NCBI RefSeq assembly: GCF_009827455.1
Contig: NZ_WTYZ01000001.1
Span: 1 to 64,000 of the forward strand
Length of the DNA: 64,000 bases
Direction: 5' to 3'
From: Pontixanthobacter aestiaquae
Lineage (GTDB): Bacteria; Pseudomonadota; Alphaproteobacteria; Sphingomonadales; Sphingomonadaceae
Shown here: one piece after another, positions 8,815 to 17,650 of the stretch
Position numbering within the stretch: position 1 is the first letter of the stretch
How the letters are laid out: the number at the start of each line of letters is the position of its first letter
Made by a program: the position numbers and the translations under genes
The notes under the pieces: model-generated
Database searches by the model: none
Told to the model about the DNA's origin: nothing
Seen by the model: only the letters and a program-made list of their open reading frames with translations

Positions 8815-10433
8815 GGTTGGCCTCTCTCAGAAAGCCAGCCGATGAGCAACATCACCGGCACACCCAAGCCTACCAAAATCAGCGAGGGTAATGCCGCCTG
8901 CGCCAGACGCTCGTCAGAGGCGAAATGGTGCGCGCTGATCGCGAGCGTTTCGAAATCAAGCGGGCGCAGGATCATCGTGGCGGGCAGCTCCTTCATAACC
9001 TCAATGAACACCAACGCCGCAGCGGTGATCATTCCGCTTGAAGCCAGCGGCAAGTGAATGCGGCGGATCACTTCGAACCGGCTCGCACCAAGGGATCGCG
9101 CTGCTTGGTCCATACTGGGGGTGATGCGCTGGAAAGCGCTTTCACAGGGCCCAATCGCGGCCGCAGCAAAGCGGGCTTGATACGCAAACAAAAGAGCCAG
9201 CAGACCGCCGCCAGAAATCGTCACGGACGCCGCCCACGATATGCCGCTAATTAGGCTTTGTGCCGCACCCAAGATCGCAATGACGCCAAGCGCAGCCACT
9301 GCACCCGGCACAGCGTAGCCAGCATGGGCTATCCGCACGGAGATGCGTGCAAGCGTCCCTCCACTGCGCGCTGCATAGGCTGCGCCGACACCGATCAAGA
9401 TGGCGAGCAGTGCTGATAGCGCGGCGACCGTTAGCGTGCCACTCACCGCTGACCATGGCGATGCTTGGCGCGATGTTTCCAGCGTCAATTGCAGCAAGTG
9501 CGCGACCGGTGCGAATAGCCCCAACGTTACCGGAATAAGGCAGAGCAGAAGCGCCAGCAGGCCGCGCTGACCTTGCAATATGACGCGCGGGTTTGGTCTG
9601 TGTCGCCCGCCCGCTTGCGCGATGCTTCGCCTCCGCCGGATCCAGCGTTCAAACCCGAAGAACGCCAATGTAAGAATCACCAGTATCAGTGCCATCCGTG
9701 CGGCAGCTTCCGGATCGCCGAACGATATCCATGCGCGGATGATGCCAACGGTGAATGTCGGCGAGCCGAGGAAATCGACCGTACCGTAATCAGCCAGCGT
9801 CTCCATCGCGACCAACGCCAAGCCCGCCATAATTGCAGGGCGCGCAATCGGTAGTGCCACTTTCCAGAACGCGCGCAACGGACCAGCACCCAATATTCGC
9901 GCAGCTTCAAAACTATGGCTTCCTTCGCTTGCAAATGCCTGCCGAGCGAGGAGGAATACATAGGGGTAGAAGCACAGAGAGAATACAAAGCTTGCGCCGG
10001 TCACGCCGCTGATTGACGGGAACATCCCGCCAGTAGCTACATTGAGCGGACCACCCGCAGCGCTCATCGACATCCACGCATAGGCCGCGACATAGCTTGG
10101 CATCGCAAGTGGTAGCGGCAACAGGACCATCGCCAATCGCCTGCCTGCAAACTCATATCGCGCAGTCAGCCATGCCGTTGGAACCGCCAAGAATGTGGTG
10201 CCAATCATAGCAGCCGCAACCAGCAAGACGGAGTTGAGCGAGTACGTGCCCAGCACTGTCTCGAACAGATGGCCGAAATGACCGCCTCCGCCAGCTATGG
10301 CCATCGGCACAAGCGCCATCACCGGAAGAGCACAAATTAGTGCTCCGGCGATGCCCGCTACCTTTGGATCAAAGCTCCATCCGCCACGGCTGGGCCAATT
10401 AGCGGATGAGGAAAGGCGTTGCGTTATGGCCAT
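8811..10433 (-). CDS. fbpB: Fe(III) ABC transporter permease
   Basis: Inner-membrane permease of 540 residues made of two fused halves, each with about six membrane segments and an EAA-type loop (EAARILGAGPLRAFWKVALP in the first half, QAARSLGASRFEVIRRIHLP in the second). The two-domain single-chain layout and length match FbpB/SfuB ferric-iron permeases. It overlaps the binding-protein gene by 10 bases and the ATPase gene by 4, so the three are co-translated. It would pass ferric iron from the periplasmic binding lipoprotein to the cytoplasm. Confidence 0.9.
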   Translation of the reverse strand: MAITQRLSSSANWPSRGGWSFDPKVAGIAGALICALPVMALVPMAIAGGGGHFGHLFETVLGTYSLNSVLLVAAAMIGTTFLAVPTAWLTARYEFAGRRLAMVLLPLPLAMPSYVAAYAWMSMSAAGGPLNVATGGMFPSISGVTGASFVFSLCFYPYVFLLARQAFASEGSHSFEAARILGAGPLRAFWKVALPIARPAIMAGLALVAMETLADYGTVDFLGSPTFTVGIIRAWISFGDPEAAARMALILVILTLAFFGFERWIRRRRSIAQAGGRHRPNPRVILQGQRGLLALLLCLIPVTLGLFAPVAHLLQLTLETSRQASPWSAVSGTLTVAALSALLAILIGVGAAYAARSGGTLARISVRIAHAGYAVPGAVAALGVIAILGAAQSLISGISWAASVTISGGGLLALLFAYQARFAAAAIGPCESAFQRITPSMDQAARSLGASRFEVIRRIHLPLASSGMITAAALVFIEVMKELPATMILRPLDFETLAISAHHFASDERLAQAALPSLILVGLGVPVMLLIGWLSERGQP

Positions 10434-11455
10434 CCGGCTTTGTTAAATATTTCCTGTGCTTTGGCTTGGTTCTCACCGAGTTTGCTCAGCGCAATAGGAT
10501 CGATTTTACGATTATCCAAGCTTTCAAGCGCCGAATTATCATAGGTCACGTTGGTGACCGGATATTCGCTAGTCAGTTCGGCAAAGAACCGCTGCGGTTG
10601 CTCAGTCATCGCAAACTCTATGAAGCGCCGCGCCAGTTCCGGATTGGGAGCATGCTTGGCCACACCTGCACCAGATACGTTCAGGTGTATGCCTGGGCCC
10701 TCCTCTGGCCAGAACACAGCCAATCCTTGGACCGCGCTCGGGTCTTCCTTCATCAGGCGTGCAAAGTAGTAATGATTGACCAAGGCCACATCGCACTCAC
10801 CCGCCTTCACCGCTTTGATCTGGTCAGTATCACCGCCCAATGGGTCACGCGCGAAGTTGCTTGCGACACCGGTCGCCCAAGCCTGCGCCTTCTGCTCGCC
10901 CCAGCGGTCGATCAGCGCGCCAAGAAGCGAGATATTATATATATTGCCGGAAGCACGGGCGCACACCCGCCCTTTATATGCCGGATCAGCAAGCGTTTCG
11001 TAGCCGGTGAGCTGACTGGCTGGTGCACGGTCAGTCGCGTGGACCAGAACACGCGCGCGGCTGGCCAAACCATACCAAAGGCCTTCGGGATGCCGTAGTC
11101 CTGCGGGAACGGCCTCATCCAAAGCGCTTGAGCTGAGTGGAGCGAATAGCCCTTCTTGCTCCGCGCGCCAAAGCCGACCGGCATCGACGGTGATGATAAC
11201 GTCCGCCGGGCTGCGCGCTCCATCGGTCTTCAGCCGTTCTACCAAGAGGTCGCCATCGGCTTCAATCGTTCTGACATCGACGCCGGTTTGCTTTTCAAAG
11301 GCTTCGTAAAGCGCGTAGTCGGAATCGTAGTGGCGCGAGGAAAATACCACGAGCGTACCCGCGTCTTCTGCGGAAGCACCATCTCCGCCAGTTTCACTGC
11401 AGGCGGCCAGACCGACCAGTAATGGCGCAGTGACCAATAATGCGCTCAGCTTCAT
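10424..11455 (-). CDS. fbpA: Fe(III)-binding lipoprotein of ABC transporter
   Basis: Solute-binding protein of 343 residues. The N-terminus is a lipoprotein signal with lipobox LAAC (Cys19), so the mature protein is anchored in the inner membrane facing the periplasm. It begins with the FbpA/FutA-type strand TLVVFSSRHYDSDYALYEAF. Paired tyrosines around VNHYYFARL correspond to the iron ligands of the ferric-binding family, and ADVIITVDAGRL is another family motif. A strong GGAAGGA precedes ATG 11455. It is the first gene of the fbpABC-type operon. A Fur-like palindrome about 110 bases upstream (11567-11581) is consistent with iron repression. Confidence 0.9.
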   Translation of the reverse strand: MKLSALLVTAPLLVGLAACSETGGDGASAEDAGTLVVFSSRHYDSDYALYEAFEKQTGVDVRTIEADGDLLVERLKTDGARSPADVIITVDAGRLWRAEQEGLFAPLSSSALDEAVPAGLRHPEGLWYGLASRARVLVHATDRAPASQLTGYETLADPAYKGRVCARASGNIYNISLLGALIDRWGEQKAQAWATGVASNFARDPLGGDTDQIKAVKAGECDVALVNHYYFARLMKEDPSAVQGLAVFWPEEGPGIHLNVSGAGVAKHAPNPELARRFIEFAMTEQPQRFFAELTSEYPVTNVTYDNSALESLDNRKIDPIALSKLGENQAKAQEIFNKAGWP

Positions 11456-11566
11456 TTCGAATCCTTCCAGATGTTCTCAATTCAACTATATCATCACGCT
11501 CGCGCGCATTGGCGGAAAGCGCAAGGATACTCGTCAAAGACCGACTCGGTACACTTCTATCGCTAT

Positions 11567-11581
11567 TGCGAAGCACTCGCA
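11567..11581. promoter_or_regulatory. Candidate Fur box of the fbp operon
   Basis: TGCGAAGCACTCGCA has arms TGCGA/TCGCA around five bases, the same layout as the site at 901-915. It sits in the 197-base gap upstream of the iron-binding lipoprotein gene, about 112 bases before its start codon. The genes it would control are iron-uptake genes, which supports the reading, but the inner bases do not pair. Confidence 0.4.
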
Positions 11582-11652
11582 TTACCCATTGGCCTGATTG
11601 GGATATACTGTCAACGCCGATATAGAATATAGTGCTAGTTCGCTTTTCTGCG

Positions 11653-13323
11653 CTATCCAGCAGCAGCCTTCAGATGATCGCCGAGAATACCCCGCGCAAT
11701 GACTCGCAAAGCCAGTGTCTCTTCTGCGCCTTCGAATATGGATAGAACACGCGCATCTACGAAATAACGCGATACCGCATATTCCTCAGCATAGCCCATG
11801 CCTCCATGGATTTGCACCGCTTCGCGTGTGACATATTCGGCAGAGCGACAAGCAAACAGCTTGGCCAAACTCGCCTCCATCTGTCCGCCGCCAGCATCCA
11901 TTCGCTTGGCGACGTTATAGGCAAGCGCACGGCTGGCCATGAACCGTGCCGCCATCGTCGCAATCTTGCTTTGAGTCAGTTGATGCTGGCTGAGAGGCTT
12001 ACCGAAAATCACACGGTCGTTGGCGTATCGGATCGACTCCGATAACGCCGCCATCATCACACCGCTTGCCCGGGCAGCCGTCTGGATACGACCGCCAGTC
12101 ATGCCGTTCATGGTAAAGTAAAAACCACGACCAAGGCCTGCCTCTTCGCCAAGCACATGCGAATCCGGTACGAAGAAATCCTCATAGGACATCTCGAAAC
12201 TATGCATTCCGCGATAGCCGATCGTCGCGATTGCCCTGCCCCGCACGCGCCCGCCGCCGCCTTGCTCCAGGTCGAACTCGTGTCCGTCATAGCGCGGCTT
12301 CTCCACGAGCAAAATGCTAAGCCCTTTGAAGCCCGGCTCGCTGCCCGTGCGTGCGACAACCATCAGCACATCGGCTTTGCCCGCGAAGGTACACCATGTC
12401 TTCGCACCATTGAGCACCCAGCCGCCCTCGACTTTGCTCGCCTTGAGCTTGAGGCTGGCCGCATCAGAGCCATGATCGGGTTCGGTGATCGAGATTGCCG
12501 CGAGTGTCTCGCCCGATGCAATGCGTGGTAACCAATCTGCTTTCTGATCCTCGGTGCCGCCTGCCAATATCGCACGAGCTAGAATTTCAGGCCGAGTAAT
12601 AAGACTACCTCCGGCACCAAGAGAGGCTTCAGAGAGCGCCTCCGTTACCGCGATCATCGTTTGCGTATTCTCACCGCTATCGGGTGCAGAGCCGCCGAAT
12701 TTTTCCGGAATGGAGAGTCCGAACACACCCATATCCGCCATCTGCCGAAGCAAGCTGTCAGGAATATCGAGATCGCGGCGATGAATCTCCTCTGCCAAAG
12801 GCGCGACGGCGTCTCTTGCAAACCGCACGAACATTTCGCGGGCCATGTCGACATCATCATTCGTCGCAATTGCTTTGAACGCGTCGCCGCCCGCACAGAC
12901 GCGCGCGCCCGCTACGGCAAGCTTGGCTGGTGAGGCGCTTTCAAGAGTTGCGAGATAGTCAGGTGATTGACGGATGCCGTTGATTTTCTCGCTGTGACCC
13001 AATTCAGCAGCAATGGCTTCCATGCGGCCCACAGTGCCCGGAAGCGTTTTCCCTGCAAAGACTTGCGCCAGAGCCGCATTCTCGGCCTGTGCTCCGACCG
13101 ACACTTGTTTCAGAAAGTCGCGCGCAGATTGCAGTTCGGCGGCAGCCAGCGCGAATTCGTAGGACAGGACTTGCTGTGCGTCGAAGCGCTCCTCATCGAG
13201 CCTGCCATCGCTTGCGCAAGCTGCGGCGAGCGCCTTGCCCAAATCAGAAAAAATGTGATCTAGCTGGTCAACCAGTCGCAGGCTGGCATCTAAGGAAGCG
13301 ATCGGCGCAGTTTCATCGGTCAT
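11653..13323 (-). CDS. Acyl-CoA dehydrogenase, methylsuccinyl-CoA dehydrogenase-like
   Basis: Flavin-dependent acyl-CoA dehydrogenase of 556 residues, clearly longer than the usual 380-400. About 140 extra N-terminal residues (helical, LSYEFALAAAELQSARDFL) precede the dehydrogenase core. FAD and substrate signatures are ITEPDHGSDAAS and QIHGGMGYAEEY, and the catalytic base is the Glu in IFEGAEET (Glu531). The extension and stretches such as GAGGSLITRPEI, TEPxxGSD and ARIQTAARA-like RIQTAARASG resemble (2S)-methylsuccinyl-CoA dehydrogenase of the ethylmalonyl-CoA pathway, but no other gene of that pathway is in the window. ATG 13323 was chosen over an ATG 21 bases upstream because AAAGGGG lies just before it. 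It is divergent from the DUF1295 gene. Another branched or long-chain acyl-CoA substrate is possible. Confidence 0.8.
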   Translation of the reverse strand: MTDETAPIASLDASLRLVDQLDHIFSDLGKALAAACASDGRLDEERFDAQQVLSYEFALAAAELQSARDFLKQVSVGAQAENAALAQVFAGKTLPGTVGRMEAIAAELGHSEKINGIRQSPDYLATLESASPAKLAVAGARVCAGGDAFKAIATNDDVDMAREMFVRFARDAVAPLAEEIHRRDLDIPDSLLRQMADMGVFGLSIPEKFGGSAPDSGENTQTMIAVTEALSEASLGAGGSLITRPEILARAILAGGTEDQKADWLPRIASGETLAAISITEPDHGSDAASLKLKASKVEGGWVLNGAKTWCTFAGKADVLMVVARTGSEPGFKGLSILLVEKPRYDGHEFDLEQGGGGRVRGRAIATIGYRGMHSFEMSYEDFFVPDSHVLGEEAGLGRGFYFTMNGMTGGRIQTAARASGVMMAALSESIRYANDRVIFGKPLSQHQLTQSKIATMAARFMASRALAYNVAKRMDAGGGQMEASLAKLFACRSAEYVTREAVQIHGGMGYAEEYAVSRYFVDARVLSIFEGAEETLALRVIARGILGDHLKAAAG

Positions 13324-13435
13324 CGCTGCCCCTTTGCCAAGCATTGCAGCACTGGACTAGCCCTAACACGCGAACTCAGGGAACCGGTGCGACCGCGCGA
13401 CGTTTTATGGCCGGGCTCACAAGGGGATAAAAATC

Positions 13436-14317
13436 ATGGCCAGCGGCAAACGTTCTTTCATCAGTTTGATCATAGTGGGCATCGCCACAATCATTGGTTT
13501 GGCCTTTGCGTGGTACGCGGGCACAGGCGGCGTGACGTCCGGCGGCTATTCAGTGATGTTCATCTGCGCTTTGATTGCGTTTGGCGTAAACTGGGCAGTG
13601 TTTGTCCCGTCCGCCATTTTCCAAACTGAGAAATACTATGATCTGGTAGGCTCGGTGACTTATCTCTCCGTCATCGCCACAGCCTGCCTACTTTCGGGAT
13701 CGCTCGATACGCGCGCAATTGTTGCGGCTTCGATGGTGGCGATCTGGTGCATTCGCCTGGGCACATTCCTGTTTAAGCGGATCAACGATAGCGGGCACGA
13801 TTCGCGCTTCGATCAGATCAAAGTGAACCCGCCACGATTCCTCGTTGCTTGGACGCTGCAAGCATTGTGGGTGATTTTCACCGCGGCCGCTGCGCTCGCG
13901 ATTATCACCGCGTCGACCCGAGTTCCGCTCGACCTGTTTTTCTGGATTGGCGCAGCGGTATGGCTGGCCGGTTTTGCGGTAGAAGTGATTGCCGACCGTC
14001 AAAAAAGCGCATTCCGCAAGGATTCTGAAAATGATGGAAAGTTCATCCAGTCGGGCCTGTGGGCATGGTCCCAGCACCCCAACTATTTCGGCGAAATCGT
14101 GCTGTGGGCCGGTATAGCGATTATGGCGATACCAGTGCTCTCCGGCAGCGGGTTTCTGGTGCTCATCTCACCGTTCTTCGTTACGCTGCTTCTGACCAAA
14201 ATTAGCGGTATTCCCATGCTGGATAAGGCAGCCAAGAAAAAGTGGGGCGATGATCCAGAATATCAGGAATATCGTAAAAATACACCCAAGCTGATTATGC
14301 TGCCGCCTGGCAAATAA
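13436..14317 (+). CDS. DUF1295 membrane protein (steroid 5-alpha-reductase-like)
   Basis: Integral membrane protein of 293 residues with about seven hydrophobic helices. It belongs to the DUF1295 family, related to steroid 5-alpha-reductases and isoprenylcysteine methyltransferases. The C-terminal family motif is visible as GLWAWSQHPNYFGEIVLWAG, followed by the hydrophobic tail and PMLDKAAKKKWGDDPEYQEY, a typical ending. Its enzymatic reaction in bacteria is not settled. Start ATG 13436 follows GGGATAAAAATC. It precedes an enoyl-CoA hydratase gene by 48 bases, so the two may be co-transcribed and linked to lipid metabolism. Confidence 0.85.
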   Translation: MASGKRSFISLIIVGIATIIGLAFAWYAGTGGVTSGGYSVMFICALIAFGVNWAVFVPSAIFQTEKYYDLVGSVTYLSVIATACLLSGSLDTRAIVAASMVAIWCIRLGTFLFKRINDSGHDSRFDQIKVNPPRFLVAWTLQALWVIFTAAAALAIITASTRVPLDLFFWIGAAVWLAGFAVEVIADRQKSAFRKDSENDGKFIQSGLWAWSQHPNYFGEIVLWAGIAIMAIPVLSGSGFLVLISPFFVTLLLTKISGIPMLDKAAKKKWGDDPEYQEYRKNTPKLIMLPPGK

Positions 14318-14365
14318 GTCTGCTAGGGGCGGCCGCCGAAGACGTTCTCGAAGGCACGCCAAGAC

Positions 14366-15124
14366 ATGACCGACCATATTCGTATCGCGACGCAAGACCG
14401 CGTAACCACCCTGACATTCGCTCGTCCGGAGAAAAAGAACGCGATTACGCAGACGATGTATGCCGCGATGGCAGCAGCGATCACCGAATATGGTGAAAGC
14501 GGTGGTGCCCGCGCATTCGTAATCACTGGCGAAGGAGATTACTTCACATCAGGCAACGATCTGCAAGATTTCGCGATGGGTTCCGCTGATGATGGACCGC
14601 CCCCGGTGGCAGATTTTCTCGCCGCAATTTCGACCTGCCCTAAACCGATCATTGCGGCCGTAAACGGGCCGGCAATTGGAGTGGGTCTGACCATGCTGTT
14701 GCATTGCGATCTGGTTTACGCCGCTGAAGGCGCAACGATGAGTGCGCCCTTCGTGAAGCTGGGTCTAGTGCCCGAGGCGTCTTCTTCGATGTTGCTTCCG
14801 GCTGCTGTCGGTATGGCAGTGGCCAACGACGTTTTTATGACCGGTCGTGCCCTAACTGCGATGGAAGCGCTCGATTTTGGTTTGGTTGCACGGGTTTTCG
14901 CGGCCGACGCTTTGGCGGATGAAGTCGCACAGATCGCGCTGCATGTTGCGAACTCTGCACCAACCGCGATGAAGCTCAGCAAGTCGCTGATCCGCAATCA
15001 GCGCGAAGCTGTGGCCGAGCATATGATGGCTGAGAGCAAGCTCTTCGCACAGCAACTCGCCTCACCCGACTTCGCAGAGAGCGTTGCCGCGATGATGCAG
15101 AAACGTCCGGCGGTCTATAAATAA
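14366..15124 (+). CDS. Enoyl-CoA hydratase/isomerase family protein
   Basis: Crotonase-fold protein of 252 residues. It shows the family elements TLTFARPEKKNAITQTMYAA at the N-terminus, the oxyanion-hole loop FTSGNDLQDF and the second loop AAVNGPAIGVGLTMLLHCDLVYA. At the position where hydratases carry the first catalytic Glu it reads LVPEASSSMLLP, so a Glu is present (PEASS). Typical hydratases have a second catalytic Glu about 20 residues earlier, and that position is not obvious here, so isomerase activity is possible. It is cytosolic and would act on a 2- or 3-enoyl-CoA in fatty-acid oxidation. It converges with the DUF2063 gene, with a 7-base gap. Confidence 0.88.
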   Translation: MTDHIRIATQDRVTTLTFARPEKKNAITQTMYAAMAAAITEYGESGGARAFVITGEGDYFTSGNDLQDFAMGSADDGPPPVADFLAAISTCPKPIIAAVNGPAIGVGLTMLLHCDLVYAAEGATMSAPFVKLGLVPEASSSMLLPAAVGMAVANDVFMTGRALTAMEALDFGLVARVFAADALADEVAQIALHVANSAPTAMKLSKSLIRNQREAVAEHMMAESKLFAQQLASPDFAESVAAMMQKRPAVYK

Positions 15125-15131
15125 GCGGCTG

Positions 15132-15944
15132 CTAGGCGTTTTTATCGACAAAGAAGCCAAGGTTGAGCCAGCTCTGCTTGAGGCCGTCCCAACTGGCCTG
15201 AGCGGCGTCCAAATCTAGTGCATAGTCGCTGGCGCTTTGGCATAGCGCGTCGGGTGCGCTCTCCCCAGCGAGCATCAGCTCGAGAAAACGATATTGCGGC
15301 TCGGTTAGAACCAATGTCCGCGTTAGGAAGTCTTTTCGCACCAAAGCGTAATGACCAATCTCAGCCGGTGGAAATGCCGGATCACCCTCTGCCTTTACGT
15401 CGTGATAATAGCGCGCGACGGGGAAACCGTAATCACAGATTGCAAAACAACGCTGAAGCTTCAATCGGTCATCCGGCGTTTCGGTACTTGCAAACGGCTT
15501 GCCTTCATGCCCCGGCGCATCAAACATGACGAATATCTGGCGTTCAAATTGCGCCAGATCGATCATGAAATCAATCCAGTTTTCCTTATCTCTATCCTCA
15601 GCATCGCGGTCCGGACGGCATGCGGCCAGATGGTCGGCAAAACGTCTCCCTAGGTCATAGAGCGTGTAGCTATCGGGCGGTTTTACCCGAAGGTAATCCA
15701 GCGTGAAATCGTTGAACAAGTCAGGGCCGAGCGCATGGCACAATGCCGGGTACTGCTCGCGCATGCAGGTCAATAGGCGGTCGTAATAGCTGCGCTGGTA
15801 AATCCCGAGCCGCTCCGCAGCGCTGCCAATTTCAGGCTGATTTACGAACTGATCGGTTGCCGCTGGATCGGTGGATGCAGGCGCAATCAACGCATGTTGC
15901 ATCCAATTTTGCATCGCTTCGAGCTGATTCGTTGAGGCAGTCAT
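15132..15944 (-). CDS. DUF2063 / HvfC-BufC-like partner of a DUF692 enzyme
   Basis: Protein of 270 residues with the DUF2063 N-terminal domain. Family features are the N-terminal LEAMQNWMQHALI, the block RLGIYQRSYYDRLLTCMREQYPAL and the following FNDFTLDYLRVKPPDSYTLYDLGRRFADHL. Members (HvfC/BufC, related in role to MbnC) bind the precursor peptide and present it to a DUF692 oxidase. The gene overlaps the DUF692 gene by 4 bases at its start, as these pairs usually do, so a two-protein modifying complex is expected in the cytoplasm. It is the last gene of the four-gene cluster starting with the ferritin-like protein. The C-terminal part (FLELMLAGESAPDAL) resembles a small winged-helix-like module seen in the family. 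Confidence 0.85.
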   Translation of the reverse strand: MTASTNQLEAMQNWMQHALIAPASTDPAATDQFVNQPEIGSAAERLGIYQRSYYDRLLTCMREQYPALCHALGPDLFNDFTLDYLRVKPPDSYTLYDLGRRFADHLAACRPDRDAEDRDKENWIDFMIDLAQFERQIFVMFDAPGHEGKPFASTETPDDRLKLQRCFAICDYGFPVARYYHDVKAEGDPAFPPAEIGHYALVRKDFLTRTLVLTEPQYRFLELMLAGESAPDALCQSASDYALDLDAAQASWDGLKQSWLNLGFFVDKNA

Positions 15945-16897
15945 GGCTCCACCAGCACGGTCCGTTCCATTGCATCTGGAATGAGGAAATCGATAGGCGT
16001 GGAGTGACCGCCCATGGATGGGGCTGATGGCTTGCTGGTTCGCGATGCCGCTCCACTATCGTTCATATATTCGCGCGCCTTCAGCAATTCGGCATGGCAT
16101 TCAGCAAAATCTGGAATATTGCCGTCCCACTCCAGCAAAGTCGCAGCGCCTTTGGTTTTGGCCCAAGCCTGCTGGAACAATTTCCAGACGTCCGCGCGGA
16201 CTGGCTGATCGTGCGTATCAATGATATGGCTTCCGCAATCCTCATGCCCGGCCAAATGCATCTGGACCACGCGGTCGCACGGAAATGCGTCGATATAGGC
16301 TGCCGGATCTTCGCTCGCGTTGAAGCAACTGACAAACACATTGTTCACATCCAGCAAGAACCCGCATCCGGTTTCATCGCCCAAATGACGGAAGAACTCC
16401 GGCTCAGCCAGAGTCGACTGCTTGAATGTCAGATAGCTGCTAGGATTTTCCAATATGAGCGGGCGTTCAAGATGGTCCTGCACGATCCTAACCCGCTTGA
16501 TAACGTGAGCCAACGCTTCTTCGGTGAGCGGCAATGGCAAAAGATCATGCGAGTTCGCGCCATTGATACCGGTCCAGCACAGATGGTCACTGACCCACAT
16601 CGCGTTGGTTTCATCAGCAAGCGCCTTCAGTTTGGCGAGGTAATCAAAATTCAGAGGGTCGCTGCTGCCGATAGACAGCGACACACCGTGCAGTGCAATC
16701 GGATAGCGTTCTGCAATCTGGTCCAACACGTGCCGCGGACGCCCGCCTGAATCCATGAAATTCTCGGAAATCGCCTCAAACCAATCGACCTCCGGCCATG
16801 TCGCCAAGATGTGGTCGAAATGCACATTGCGCAGCCCCAAACCCAAGCCGGGCATGGGCAGGAACTGCAGCATCTGTCTCGCGGTATTCTGGTCCAT
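15941..16897 (-). CDS. DUF692 multinuclear non-heme iron oxidase (MNIO)
   Basis: DUF692 enzyme of 318 residues, the family of MbnB, TglH and BufB, which use two or three iron ions and oxygen to rearrange cysteine residues in ribosomal peptides. Metal-ligand-type motifs are visible in order: HGVSLSIGS (His70), SDHLCW (Asp104/His105), LILENPSSYL (Glu150/Asn151), LLDVNNVFVS (Asp183, Asn185/186), VQMHLAGHED (His214, His218), IIDTHDQPV (Asp228/His229) and LLEWDGNIPDF (Glu256). About 35 residues after 285 form a Ser/Pro-rich tail beyond the barrel. The neighbours are a DUF2063 partner downstream (4-base overlap) and a cysteine-rich protein upstream (21 bases), the likely substrate. Oxazolone/thioamide or related cysteine chemistry is inference from the family. 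Confidence 0.9.
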   Translation of the reverse strand: MDQNTARQMLQFLPMPGLGLGLRNVHFDHILATWPEVDWFEAISENFMDSGGRPRHVLDQIAERYPIALHGVSLSIGSSDPLNFDYLAKLKALADETNAMWVSDHLCWTGINGANSHDLLPLPLTEEALAHVIKRVRIVQDHLERPLILENPSSYLTFKQSTLAEPEFFRHLGDETGCGFLLDVNNVFVSCFNASEDPAAYIDAFPCDRVVQMHLAGHEDCGSHIIDTHDQPVRADVWKLFQQAWAKTKGAATLLEWDGNIPDFAECHAELLKAREYMNDSGAASRTSKPSAPSMGGHSTPIDFLIPDAMERTVLVEP

Positions 16898-16918
16898 CAG
16901 AGGGGCTTTACGCCAGCC

Positions 16919-17614
16919 TTAGGAGCAACCACCAGCACCGCTTGTGCCACTCGATCCGCAAGCGGTCATATTGCTGCGGTTGACGTTGTTGTTTGAGATC
17001 CACTGGTATGCTGGACCTTTGCTTTGGAACTCCGCCGGTGCATCACCCAGTTCTCTGGGAAGTTCGCAACCGGCATCGACTTTGCCCATCGACTGCTTGT
17101 TGAGCAGTTCCGCCCGCGTCTGCGGCCATACGGTTTCTTCGAAGACCTTACGCGCGCGTTGCCACACGCTTTTGCCGCGATTGGCACCGTCGGTACTGAA
17201 GCGCTCCGCATTGATCGGCACCGCACAGGAACCGAGCGAGCGGCAATCATTATGCGCCGGGTTCTCCAACTCTTTCGAAGTGCCATAGAGACCGCAGCCA
17301 CCCTGATTTTTGCAACTGTTCTGCACATGGCAGGTATGCGCGGGCGTAGTCGCGCAATAGCCCTGCCCCGCACAATCATTTTGGACATGCGCGCCTGTCA
17401 CCGGATCAAAATGTCCCTCCAGCCCAAATCTGTCAGAGCCTTTGCAGCTGTTCAATCCCATGCAACTATGCAGCGGCAGGCCCTCGGGTTGTGTGCCGAC
17501 AGTTGTCACAAATGCAGGCGCTTTTGCGTAGGGATACGGCGTTGGCACCGGTTCCCCCGGTCCGCTTTCGGGCTTCTGTTTCAGATGTTCGCGGCCTCTA
17601 CGAGCTTGAGTCAT
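16919..17614 (-). CDS. Cysteine-rich repeat protein, putative MNIO substrate
   Basis: I do not recognise this 231-residue protein from any named family. It has 12 cysteines. Eight of them form four regularly built C-x5-C units: HSCMGLNSC (51/57), NDCAGQGYC (81/87), NSCKNQGGC (101/107) and NDCRSLGSC (124/130). Four more are Cys95, 183, 219 and 230. Each unit starts with Asn or His plus Asp or Ser and has a small residue (Gly, Asn or Ser) before or at the position preceding the second Cys. There is no signal peptide; the N-terminus is basic and Pro-rich. The tail is Ser/Gly-rich and ends GGCS. It lies 36 bases after the ferritin-like gene and 21 before the DUF692 gene. This suggests it is the peptide substrate or a metal-binding scaffold, though it is long for a RiPP precursor. 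Confidence 0.75.
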   Translation of the reverse strand: MTQARRGREHLKQKPESGPGEPVPTPYPYAKAPAFVTTVGTQPEGLPLHSCMGLNSCKGSDRFGLEGHFDPVTGAHVQNDCAGQGYCATTPAHTCHVQNSCKNQGGCGLYGTSKELENPAHNDCRSLGSCAVPINAERFSTDGANRGKSVWQRARKVFEETVWPQTRAELLNKQSMGKVDAGCELPRELGDAPAEFQSKGPAYQWISNNNVNRSNMTACGSSGTSGAGGCS

Positions 17615-17650
17615 GTGAAATATTCCCTCTTCTCAATTCAGATCTTTGGT

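Noticed and set aside
16094..16750. Forward frame of 218 residues opposite the DUF692 gene
   Set aside because: Shadow of the DUF692 coding strand, which has complete family motifs.
15132..17614. Canonical bufferin (DUF2282) operon
   Set aside because: There is no small signal-peptide precursor of the DUF2282 type; the Cys-rich protein is long and not exported by signal peptide.
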